From Thermoleophilia bacterium (GTDB lineage: Bacteria > Actinomycetota > Thermoleophilia > Gaiellales > Gaiellaceae): DNA of 5,642 nucleotides. Below are positions 1-5,642 of this stretch, in pieces. The position numbers and the translations under genes were made by a program. Within the stretch, counting starts at the first letter, position 1. Every line of letters starts with the position of its first letter. Location of the stretch: assembly GCA_029858755.1 (NCBI GenBank), contig JAOUEK010000156.1, forward strand, positions 1-5,642, in the 5' to 3' direction. The notes under the pieces were generated by a model. The model was not told the DNA's origin and made no database searches. It was given only the letters and a program-made list of their open reading frames with translations.

Positions 1-585
1 GCCACCGCCGACGTCGCGCACGCCGCTCCGGCCGGGACGGTCACGGTGCTCCGCGGCCTCGCGGCGGTGTGGCCCGGCGCGGCCGCCTCCGGGCCTGCGT
101 TCCCGTGCGCGTGCCCCCCGGGTGACAACCTGGCCCTGCACCTCGCGCTGACGCAGGCACCAGCGGGGAGCGTCGTCGTCTGCGATGCCGGCGGCGACGA
201 CTCGTGCGCCTACGCCGGCGAGCTGATGGCGCTCGACGCACGCGAGCGCGGCCTCGCCGGCCTGGTCGTGGACGGCGCCGTGCGGGACACCGGCGTCCTC
301 GAGGAGGTCGGGCTCCCCGTGTTCGCCGCCGGCGCCTGTCCACGCTCCCCCGCGAAGGCCGCCGGCGGCTCGGTAGGGGAGGAGATCGTCGTGCGCGGCG
401 TGGCGGTGCGACCCGGCGACCTGATCGTCGCCGATCGCGACGGGGTGCTCGTCGCCCGCGACGCCGATCTCGACGCCCTCACCGAGGAGGTCGCAGCGAT
501 CCGTGCCCGCGAGGAGGGGATCCGCGCTGCGATCGCCCGCGGCGAGCGGCTCGCAGAGCTGCTTCGCGTCAATCCGCGAGCCTGA
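1..585 (+). CDS. RraA-like / HMG-aldolase family protein, 5'-truncated by window edge
   Basis: The reading frame is open from base 1 to a TGA at 583-585 and gives 194 residues. The first residues (TADVAHA) resemble the usual family N-terminus (TADVxDAL), so only a few codons are missing on the left; an internal GTG at 46 would remove that conserved part and is not a likely start. Family marks, numbered from base 1, are GDNLALH (41-47), GEL (73-75), VVDGAVRD (89-96), CPRSPAK (113-119) and PGDLIVADRDGV (138-149). In the class II pyruvate aldolases of this fold, the R-D pair binds substrate and divalent metal. Those enzymes cleave 4-hydroxy-4-methyl-2-oxoglutarate-type acids and decarboxylate oxaloacetate, whereas E. 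coli RraA is an RNase E inhibitor. The intact RD pair and the catabolic neighbours favour an enzyme. It should be cytoplasmic; no signal peptide is visible, though the true N-terminus is not seen. The substrate is unknown. The gene ends inside the convergent dehydrogenase gene. Confidence 0.88.
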   Translation, partial: ATADVAHAAPAGTVTVLRGLAAVWPGAAASGPAFPCACPPGDNLALHLALTQAPAGSVVVCDAGGDDSCAYAGELMALDARERGLAGLVVDGAVRDTGVLEEVGLPVFAAGACPRSPAKAAGGSVGEEIVVRGVAVRPGDLIVADRDGVLVARDADLDALTEEVAAIRAREEGIRAAIARGERLAELLRVNPRA

Positions 586-1948
586 TCACCTTGCCCGGGT
601 TCAAGATCCCGCGGGGGTCGAAGAGGTGCTTCAGGCCGCGGTAGAGGGGCAGCAGGTCCGGGTGCTCCCGCTCCAGGGCAGCGACCTTCCCCAGCCCGAT
701 CCCGTGCTCGCCCGTGCACGTCCCGCCGCGTGCCAGCGCGTCGCCGACGAGCCGGTCGACCAGCTCGGCCACCCGGCCGACCTCGTCCGCGTCGTCCGGA
801 TCGACGAACAGCGCCACGTGGACATTGCCGTCGCCCACATGGCCCAGGATCGGCGCCCGGAGGCCGAGCCGCTCGAGCTCCGCGCGCGCGAACGCCACTG
901 CTCCGGGCAGCTCTGACACCGGGACGCACGTGTCGGTCGACCACTCCTTCCTCCCGGGCGCGGAAGCGGCCATCGCGTAGGTGACGTCGTGCCGTGCCTG
1001 CCAGAGCCGCGCCCGGGCATCGGGATCGCGCTCGTCGACGATCTCGACCGCACCCTCCTCGGCGGCCAGCTGCCGCAGCAGCCCGAGATCGGCGCCCACC
1101 GCCCCCGCCGCGCCGGCCGCCTCCGCGAGGAGGCAGGCGCCGACAGGCAGCCCCGTGCCGAGGTGGTCGTTCAGCGCCTCGACCGCAGCGTGATCGAGCA
1201 GCTCGAGCCGCGTCACCGCCACTCCTGCCCCGACCGCGGCCACGGCGACCCGGCACGCCGCCTCGACGGTAGGGAAGGAGGCGCGGAGCGCCGCGGCGTG
1301 CTCGGGGATGCCGTGCAGCCGCAGCGTGAGCTCGGTGATCACGGCAAGGGTGCCCTCGGAGCCGACGAGCAGGCCCGTGAGATCGTATCCGGCCGAGGTC
1401 TTGGGTGCCTGCGACCCCGTGCGGATCACCGACCCTCCGGGCAGGACCGCCTCGAGGGCGAGGACGTTGGCGCGCATCTTCCCGTACCGGATCGTGGTCG
1501 TCCCGGCCGCGTTCGTCGCCGCCATCCCCCCGAGCGTGGCATCGGCCCCCGGGTCCACCGGGAAGAACAGCCCGTGGGGCCCGGCCGCCGCCGCAAGGGC
1601 GCTCCGGGTCACCCCTGCCCCGACGACGGCCGTGAGGTCGTCGGGGGCGACGCGGGCGACGCGGTCGAGCCCCCTGAGGTCGAGGCTGATGCCGCCGGCC
1701 ACCGGGATCACGTGCCCCTCGAGGCTCGAGCCAGCCCCGAAGGGAGTCACGGGGACGCCGTGCGCGTGCGCGACCGCGAGCACCGCGGAGACCTCGCCGG
1801 TCGACGACGGCGAGACGACGAGCTCCGGACGCACGGGCCGGTGGACGCTCGAGTCGGCCGCGTGCAGGGCCCGGTCGGACTCGCCGTCGGACACGCGGCG
1901 CTGGTCGCCCGAGACTGCGGCGACGAGGCCCGCCTGCAGGTCGGTCAC
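569..1948 (-). CDS. FAD-linked D-2-hydroxyacid dehydrogenase (D-lactate dehydrogenase LDHD / GlcD type)
   Basis: This 459-residue protein has the full usual length of the VAO/PCMH-fold flavoenzymes that oxidise D-lactate, glycolate or D-2-hydroxyglutarate to the 2-oxo acid. The N-terminal FAD-binding half (about 35-215) shows PFGAGSSLEGH (69-79), DPGADATLGG (132-141) and LVGSEGTLAVITE (194-206). The C-terminal FAD-oxidase half shows RHD (319-321), STDTCVPVS (337-345), GHVGDGNVH (369-377), GEHGIG (413-418) and FDPRGILNPGK (443-453). By comparison with human D2HGDH, H370, H377 and E414 should bind the catalytic metal and H415 should act as the base, so the enzyme looks active. The STDTCVP stretch is closer to mitochondrial-type LDHD than to classical GlcD, but the substrate is not settled. 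The start is GTG, overlapping the stop of the regulator gene as GTGA, with no strong ribosome site of its own; translational coupling is likely. No GlcE or GlcF partner is visible. The stop lies 17 bases inside the convergent RraA-like gene. Confidence 0.93.
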   Translation of the reverse strand: MTDLQAGLVAAVSGDQRRVSDGESDRALHAADSSVHRPVRPELVVSPSSTGEVSAVLAVAHAHGVPVTPFGAGSSLEGHVIPVAGGISLDLRGLDRVARVAPDDLTAVVGAGVTRSALAAAAGPHGLFFPVDPGADATLGGMAATNAAGTTTIRYGKMRANVLALEAVLPGGSVIRTGSQAPKTSAGYDLTGLLVGSEGTLAVITELTLRLHGIPEHAAALRASFPTVEAACRVAVAAVGAGVAVTRLELLDHAAVEALNDHLGTGLPVGACLLAEAAGAAGAVGADLGLLRQLAAEEGAVEIVDERDPDARARLWQARHDVTYAMAASAPGRKEWSTDTCVPVSELPGAVAFARAELERLGLRAPILGHVGDGNVHVALFVDPDDADEVGRVAELVDRLVGDALARGGTCTGEHGIGLGKVAALEREHPDLLPLYRGLKHLFDPRGILNPGKVIRLAD

Positions 1949-2673
1949 GCGCCGTCCGGCTGGAGGTCGGCCTCGGAGGGGAGCTCGGGGGCGACCCGCT
2001 CCACGGCCCAGCGGATGCTGTCCTGCACCGCGCGCTCCGCGGCTCCACCGTCCCGTGCCTCACAGGCGGCGAGCAGGGCGCCGTAGCGCCCGACCGACTC
2101 GCGGAAGCGATCGAGCGTGGAGAGGACGAGCCGGTTGTAGCGCTCGCTGCGCCAGAACAGCCGCTCCACCTCGTCGACCAGCCGCCGCCGGCCGCTGGCC
2201 CGGTAGCAGGCTGCATGGAAGTCCCAGCGGCGGCGCAGATAGGCGTCGACCCGACGCCGCTCGGCAAGCCCCTGCAACTCGCTCAGCAGCACCCCCATCC
2301 GGGCCACGTCGGCGTCCTCCACCGCCGCCGCCCCGTGCCTGGCGGCCAGGCCCTCGAGGCCGAAGCGGGCGGCGTAGATCTCCTCGAAGTCCTCGCGCGT
2401 GAGCCGGCTGACGGTCGCCCGGCCGGTCGCACCGACGACGACGAAGCCCTCTCGCTCGAGCTGGCTCAGGCCCGCGCGCACGGGGGTCTGCGACACGCCG
2501 AGCCGGCGAGCCAGCTCGCGTTGCACGAGCGGCGTGCCCTCCGGGAGCTGCCCGCCGACGATCAGGTCGCGGAGTGCGTCGGCGACGCGCGCCTCGACCG
2601 ACGGCAGCTCCTCGAGCGGCTCGATCGCGATCGCGTCGGGCGGTATCGGATCGGGCGAGGCCGTCGCTTGCAT
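1945..2673 (-). CDS. GntR-family transcriptional regulator, FCD (FadR C-terminal) subfamily
   Basis: This 242-residue protein has a typical GntR layout. A winged helix-turn-helix lies at about 28-92 (VADALRDLIVGGQLPEGTPL, then RELARRLGVSQTPVRAGLSQLEREG), and an all-helical FCD-like domain at about 95-225 starts at LTREDFEEIYAARFGLEGLAA. Such proteins bind operators as dimers and release them when an organic acid or related metabolite binds the C-terminal domain. The ATG at 2671-2673 is chosen because the next upstream starts in frame lie within the divergent hyuA gene and because a -10 element ends 8 bases before it. Of the FCD metal ligands, only the first histidine (H153, in WDFH) is clearly kept; the expected Asp four residues earlier is R149, and no histidines are seen in the last two helices. 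The position between two divergent operons suggests local control of both and of itself. Its stop overlaps the dehydrogenase start. Confidence 0.93.
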   Translation of the reverse strand: MQATASPDPIPPDAIAIEPLEELPSVEARVADALRDLIVGGQLPEGTPLVQRELARRLGVSQTPVRAGLSQLEREGFVVVGATGRATVSRLTREDFEEIYAARFGLEGLAARHGAAAVEDADVARMGVLLSELQGLAERRRVDAYLRRRWDFHAACYRASGRRRLVDEVERLFWRSERYNRLVLSTLDRFRESVGRYGALLAACEARDGGAAERAVQDSIRWAVERVAPELPSEADLQPDGA

Positions 2674-2681
2674 CGGGGCCC

Positions 2682-2710
2682 AGTATCGCCTACGCTCGGA
2701 GCCCTCGCAA
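2682..2710 (-). promoter_or_regulatory. Predicted promoter of the GntR regulator-dehydrogenase operon
   Basis: On the minus strand, TTGCGA (2705-2710) and GATACT (2682-2687) form a -35/-10 pair with an exact 17-base spacer; each matches four of six positions of the sigma-70 consensus. Only 8 bases separate the -10 box from the ATG at 2673, so transcription should begin at or within a base or two of the start codon. That predicts a leaderless message and agrees with the lack of a clear ribosome site there. Read by eye; there is no experimental support. Confidence 0.5.
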
Positions 2711-2723
2711 TATGAAATCGCAA
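2705..2723. repeat. Direct repeat TCGCAA-N7-TCGCAA, candidate regulator binding site
   Basis: TCGCAA occurs at 2705-2710 and again at 2718-2723, 13 bases apart, in the only clearly AT-rich spot of the window (10 of 25 bases GC at 2705-2729). The first copy coincides with the -35 box of the regulator promoter, so a protein bound here could block that promoter and affect the divergent hyuA promoter. GntR/FCD operators are usually short inverted repeats (TNGTNNNACNA-like). I find no clean match to that pattern here, so the link to this GntR protein is a guess. Confidence 0.3.
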
Positions 2724-2738
2724 ACGTCAGATCGGTGA
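2712..2738 (+). other. Possible eight-codon leader ORF (MKSQTSDR) overlapping the hyuA start
   Basis: An ATG at 2712 opens an ORF of eight sense codons ending in TGA at 2736-2738, which overlaps the hyuA GTG (2735-2737) as GTGA. It is preceded by GGAG at 2698-2701, 10 bases away, a better ribosome site than anything in front of the hyuA GTG. Ribosomes ending on this small ORF could re-start on hyuA. A stop-start overlap over so short a distance can easily arise by chance, so this is only a candidate. Confidence 0.2.
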
Positions 2739-4828
2739 GCGGGGACACGACGAGCAGCGCCGCGGGAGCCAGGGTCGGCGTCGACGTGGGCGGCACCTTC
2801 ACCGACGTCGTGCTGCAGGGGGACGACGGGCGAACGTCGGTGCGCAAGCTGCTCTCCACGCCCCCCGGCTACGACGAGGCCGTGGTCACCGCGGTGGCCG
2901 ACCTCGCGCCGCGCGCCGGTTCGATCGCCGAGGTCGTGCACGGGACGACGGTGGCCACGAACGCCGTGCTCGAGCGGCGCGGCAGCGTCACCGCCCTCGT
3001 CACCACCGCCGGCTTCCGCGACGTGCTCGAGCTGCGCCGACTCCGCATCCCGCACATGTACGACCTCTTCTGGCGCAAGCCGCCGCCGCTCGTCGAGCGC
3101 CGGCTGCGCTTCGAGCTGGACGAGCGCGTGGCAGCCGACGGCACGGTGGTACGTCCCTTGGACGAGACCGAGGCCCGCGCCCTTGCTCGACGGTTGCGCG
3201 AGCTCGAGATCGAGTCGGTCGCAGTCTGCTTCCTCCACGCGTACCGCAACCCCGAGCACGAGGAGCGCTTCGGGCGCGTCCTCGCCGAGGAGCACCCCTC
3301 GGCCACGGTGTCGCTCTCGAGCGAGATCCTGCGCGAGCAGCGCGAGTACGAGCGCTCGGCGACGACCGTGGTCAACGCCTACGTACGACCGCTGATGTCG
3401 TCGTACCTCGACCGGATCCGCCGGCGCCTCGACGCGCTCGGGATCGCGGCGCCGCTGCAGATCATGCAGTCCTCCGGCGGCGTGATGACGTCGGACGACG
3501 CCAAGCTGCGGCCGGTGTTCGCGCTCGAGTCCGGCCCCGCCGCCGGGGTGGTGGCGGCGCTCGGCATGAGCCGTCTGCTCGACGAGCCGAACGTGATCGC
3601 GTTCGACATGGGCGGGACGACGGCCAAGGCGTCGCTGATCGAGGGCGCGGCGATCGCGCGCGGCCGCGAGTACGAGGCCGGCGGGTCGCTCTCGGCCGGC
3701 AGCCGACTGATCCGCGGCTCGGGCGAGCTGCTCCGCATCCCCACGATCGACATCGCGGAGGTCGGCGCCGGAGGAGGCTCGATCGCCTGGCTCGATCCCG
3801 CCGGCGGGCTGCAGGTCGGGCCGCGCAGCGCGGGCGCCGACCCCGGCCCGGCTTGCTACGGGCTCGGGGGCAGCGAGCCCACCGTGACCGACGCGAACGT
3901 CGTGCTCGGCCTGATGCCCGAGGGGCCGGTCGCCGATGGCCAGATCTCCGTCTCCCGGGACGGCGCCGCCGCCGCCGTGCAGCGCGTCGCGGAGGTGCTC
4001 GGCCTCACGCTGCTCGAGGCGGCGGACGGCATCCGGCGAATCGCCAACGCGCGCATGACCCGTGCCCTGCGCTCCGTCTCCTCGGAGAAGGGCCGCGACC
4101 CGCGGGACTTCGCGCTCGTGGCGTACGGCGGCGCCGGGCCGAGCCACGCCGCCGCGCTCGCGGAGGAGCTGGGCGTGCGCACCGTGCTCGTCCCGCCCGT
4201 CGCCGGCCTGTTCAGCGCCGTCGGCCTGCTCTTCGCCCGACCCGAGTTCCACGACGTCCGTCCCTGCCACCTGCAGCTCGACTCGGCCGCCGCCGACGAG
4301 CTCGCCGACCCCTACGCGGAGATGGAGACAGGTCTCGCCACGGCACTTGCAGGGCGCGGGCCGATCGTGTGGGTGCGCACCGCCGACCTCCGCTACGGGG
4401 GTCAGAGCTGGGAGGTGGAGGTCGACCTGCCGCAGGGCCCGATCGATCTCCCCGCGCTCCGCCGCCGGTTCGAGGACGAGCACGAGCGGCTGTACGGCGT
4501 CCGCGGGCAGCCGGGATCGCCGGTCGAAGTCCGCGCCCTCCGCCTCGCTGCGCTCGGCCCGCAGCCCTCGACCGACGCCTTCCGGGTGGACGGCGAGCCT
4601 GCCGCAGCCGACGCCTCAGGCGCCGGCACACGCACCGCGTGCATCGACGGGGACGTCCTCGACGTCCGCGTCACGGCCCGTCAGGCGATCGGAAGCGAGC
4701 GCGTCGCCGGGCCGCTCCTCGTCGACGAGTACGACACGACCGTCGTCGTGCCCCCGGGCTGGGTCGTCCGCGGCGACCCGCGCACACGCACGCTCGTCCT
4801 CCACCGGGAGGTCGACGGTGGCGAGTAG
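2735..4828 (+). CDS. hyuA: Hydantoinase/oxoprolinase family protein, subunit A (HyuA)
   Basis: The 697-residue protein has the normal length for HyuA. This subunit has an actin/Hsp70-like ATPase fold and, with HyuB, drives ATP-dependent opening of hydantoins, 5-oxoproline or lactams; relatives are subunits of acetone and acetophenone carboxylases. Visible marks in order are VGVDVGGTFTDVV (14-26, phosphate loop), HGTTVATNA (69-77), VNAYV (about 213), GPAAGVV (267-273), DMGGTTAK (291-298, second phosphate motif), GAGGGS (344-349), SAGADPGPACYG (365-376) and YGGAGPSHA (464-472), followed by a C-terminal domain to the end. GTG at 2735 is the only reasonable start close to the ATPase motif: the in-frame sequence upstream has no closer ATG or GTG and runs into the regulator gene. 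The stop overlaps hyuB by 11 bases, so the pair is one operon. The exact substrate cannot be told; no carboxylase gamma subunit is visible, but the operon runs out of view. Confidence 0.93.
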   Translation: MSGDTTSSAAGARVGVDVGGTFTDVVLQGDDGRTSVRKLLSTPPGYDEAVVTAVADLAPRAGSIAEVVHGTTVATNAVLERRGSVTALVTTAGFRDVLELRRLRIPHMYDLFWRKPPPLVERRLRFELDERVAADGTVVRPLDETEARALARRLRELEIESVAVCFLHAYRNPEHEERFGRVLAEEHPSATVSLSSEILREQREYERSATTVVNAYVRPLMSSYLDRIRRRLDALGIAAPLQIMQSSGGVMTSDDAKLRPVFALESGPAAGVVAALGMSRLLDEPNVIAFDMGGTTAKASLIEGAAIARGREYEAGGSLSAGSRLIRGSGELLRIPTIDIAEVGAGGGSIAWLDPAGGLQVGPRSAGADPGPACYGLGGSEPTVTDANVVLGLMPEGPVADGQISVSRDGAAAAVQRVAEVLGLTLLEAADGIRRIANARMTRALRSVSSEKGRDPRDFALVAYGGAGPSHAAALAEELGVRTVLVPPVAGLFSAVGLLFARPEFHDVRPCHLQLDSAAADELADPYAEMETGLATALAGRGPIVWVRTADLRYGGQSWEVEVDLPQGPIDLPALRRRFEDEHERLYGVRGQPGSPVEVRALRLAALGPQPSTDAFRVDGEPAAADASGAGTRTACIDGDVLDVRVTARQAIGSERVAGPLLVDEYDTTVVVPPGWVVRGDPRTRTLVLHREVDGGE
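4806..4811 (+). promoter_or_regulatory. Ribosome binding site for hyuB
   Basis: GGGAGG inside the end of hyuA lies 6 bases before GTG 4818. It is the strongest ribosome site noted in the window and decides the hyuB start. Confidence 0.75.
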
Positions 4829-5642
4829 GCAGCGCGCCGAAGTCGATCCGGTCACGCTGCAGGTGGTGGCGAACGCCTTCGCCACGATCGCCGACGAGAT
4901 GGCGACCACCATCTTCCGCACGGCGCACTCGACGGTCGTACGGGACGGCATGGACTTCTCGGCGGCGCTGCTCTCCGCCGGCGGCGAGACCGTCGCCCAG
5001 GCGGTCAGCGTCCCCTTCCATCTCGGCTCGATCCCCGTGGCGATGGAGCGCCTGCTCGAGCGCTTCGGGGACGACCTGCGACCGGGCGACGTGTTCCTGA
5101 TGAACGACCCGTTCGACGGCGGCATCCACCTGCAGGACCTGTTCGTGTTCAAGCCCGTGCATCGCCAGGGCGAGCTGATCGGCTTCACCGCGACCACGGC
5201 GCACCACGGCGACGTCGGCGGCCGCCTCCCCGGCTCCAGCGCCTGCGACAACACGGAGATCTTCCAGGAGGGCATCCGCCTGCCCTGGCTGCGGCTCTAC
5301 GACGCGGGGGAGCCGGTGGAGGACGTGTTCCGCATCCTCGAGGCCAACGTGCGCATCCCGCGCATGACGCTCGGCGACCTCGGCGCGCAGGTGGCGGCGT
5401 GCACCGTCGCCGAGCGGGCACTGCTCGCGCTCGCCGACCGGCACGGAAACGCCCGGCTGGCGGCGCTGCAGGACGCCCTCGTGGAGCACACCGAGCGGCT
5501 CGTGCGCGCCGAGATCGCGACCTGGCCCGACGGCACCGCAACCTTCACCGACTACCTCGACTCCGACGGGATCGAGCGACGGGACGTCCCCATCGTGGCC
5601 ACCGTGACGATCGAGGGAGACGAGGTCACCGCCGACCTCACC
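4818..5642 (+). CDS. hyuB: Hydantoinase/oxoprolinase family protein, subunit B (HyuB), 3'-truncated by window edge
   Basis: The frame runs from GTG 4818 to the end of the window without a stop, giving 275 residues; full-length HyuB proteins are roughly 500-600 residues, so about half is seen. Family marks are DPVTLQVV (10-17), RTAHS (34-38), HLGSIP (68-73), LRPGDVFLMNDPFDGGIHLQD (within 87-107), AHHGDVGG (128-135), EIFQEGIRLP (147-156) and an ILEANVRIP-type stretch near 180. HyuB is the catalytic partner of the HyuA ATPase, and the histidine- and aspartate-rich motifs around 96-135 probably form the active-site region, as suggested by their conservation in this family. It should be a soluble cytoplasmic protein. 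Overlap with hyuA and the strong internal ribosome site imply matched production of both subunits. Whether it is a hydantoinase, 5-oxoprolinase, lactamase or carboxylase subunit is open. Confidence 0.93.
   Translation, partial: MASRQRAEVDPVTLQVVANAFATIADEMATTIFRTAHSTVVRDGMDFSAALLSAGGETVAQAVSVPFHLGSIPVAMERLLERFGDDLRPGDVFLMNDPFDGGIHLQDLFVFKPVHRQGELIGFTATTAHHGDVGGRLPGSSACDNTEIFQEGIRLPWLRLYDAGEPVEDVFRILEANVRIPRMTLGDLGAQVAACTVAERALLALADRHGNARLAALQDALVEHTERLVRAEIATWPDGTATFTDYLDSDGIERRDVPIVATVTIEGDEVTADLT

Noticed and set aside
210..2267. A 685-residue minus-strand open frame
   Set aside because: It is a low-complexity Arg/Gly/Pro/Ala-rich frame lying over the dehydrogenase and parts of two other genes, which all have clear family motifs. 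Long open shadow frames are expected in DNA this GC-rich.
2622..2633. Perfect 12-base palindrome CGATCGCGATCG near the start of the regulator gene
   Set aside because: It encodes an alternating Ala-Ile stretch (AIAI) inside the coding region and occurs as a single copy. In such GC-rich sequence a GATCGC-type palindrome is not unusual, so I do not call it an operator.
2674..2859. Longer N-terminus for the GntR regulator starting at 2859
   Set aside because: It would read through the control region and the beginning of hyuA, and the added residues do not resemble GntR proteins. The ATG at 2673 fits the family and the promoter.
2690..4483. A 597-residue minus-strand open frame antisense to hyuA
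   Set aside because: It has no recognisable motif, has shadow-type composition, and covers the conserved HyuA frame.
3853..5100. A 415-residue plus-strand open frame rich in arginine
   Set aside because: It is an out-of-frame reading of hyuA and the hyuB start; no domain is recognisable.
4818..5642. Acetone/acetophenone carboxylase subunit as a firm call for the HyuA/HyuB pair
   Set aside because: The families overlap in sequence and no gamma or other carboxylase-specific subunit is in view, so the broader hydantoinase/oxoprolinase label is kept.

Overview
The window is very GC-rich, gene-dense chromosomal DNA with GTG starts and short gene overlaps. This suggests a high-GC bacterium, most likely an actinomycete-type lineage. 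That placement is an inference from composition and gene style only. I see no RNA genes, mobile elements, CRISPR arrays or integration sites, and no gene-free stretch longer than about 60 bases.

Layout, left to right. Bases 1-585 (+) hold the 3' part of an RraA-like / HMG-aldolase-family protein gene; its first codons lie outside the window. Bases 569-1948 (-) encode an FAD-linked D-2-hydroxyacid dehydrogenase of the LDHD/GlcD type, which overlaps the RraA-like gene tail to tail by 17 bases. Bases 1945-2673 (-) encode a GntR regulator with an FCD-type ligand domain; its stop codon overlaps the dehydrogenase start as GTGA, so the two form an operon. A 61-base divergent control region (2674-2734) follows, with a good -35/-10 pair for the regulator and a repeated TCGCAA element. 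On the + strand, hyuA (2735-4828) and hyuB (4818 to the window edge, incomplete) encode the two subunits of an ATP-dependent hydantoinase/oxoprolinase-type enzyme and overlap by 11 bases.

How the genes may work together: this looks like a small catabolic island for an organic acid, lactam or cyclic imide, controlled by the GntR protein between the two divergent operons. HyuAB would open a lactam or hydantoin ring, or carboxylate a ketone. The FAD enzyme would oxidise a D-2-hydroxy acid to a 2-oxo acid. RraA/HMG-aldolase enzymes cleave or decarboxylate 2-oxo acids. The chemistry of the last two fits a consecutive 'oxidise, then cleave' sequence, but the substrate cannot be read from the sequence. 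All protein families here are known. The less ordinary points are the combination of genes, the compact control region, a possible eight-codon leader peptide overlapping the hyuA start, and the apparent loss of most metal ligands in the FCD domain.
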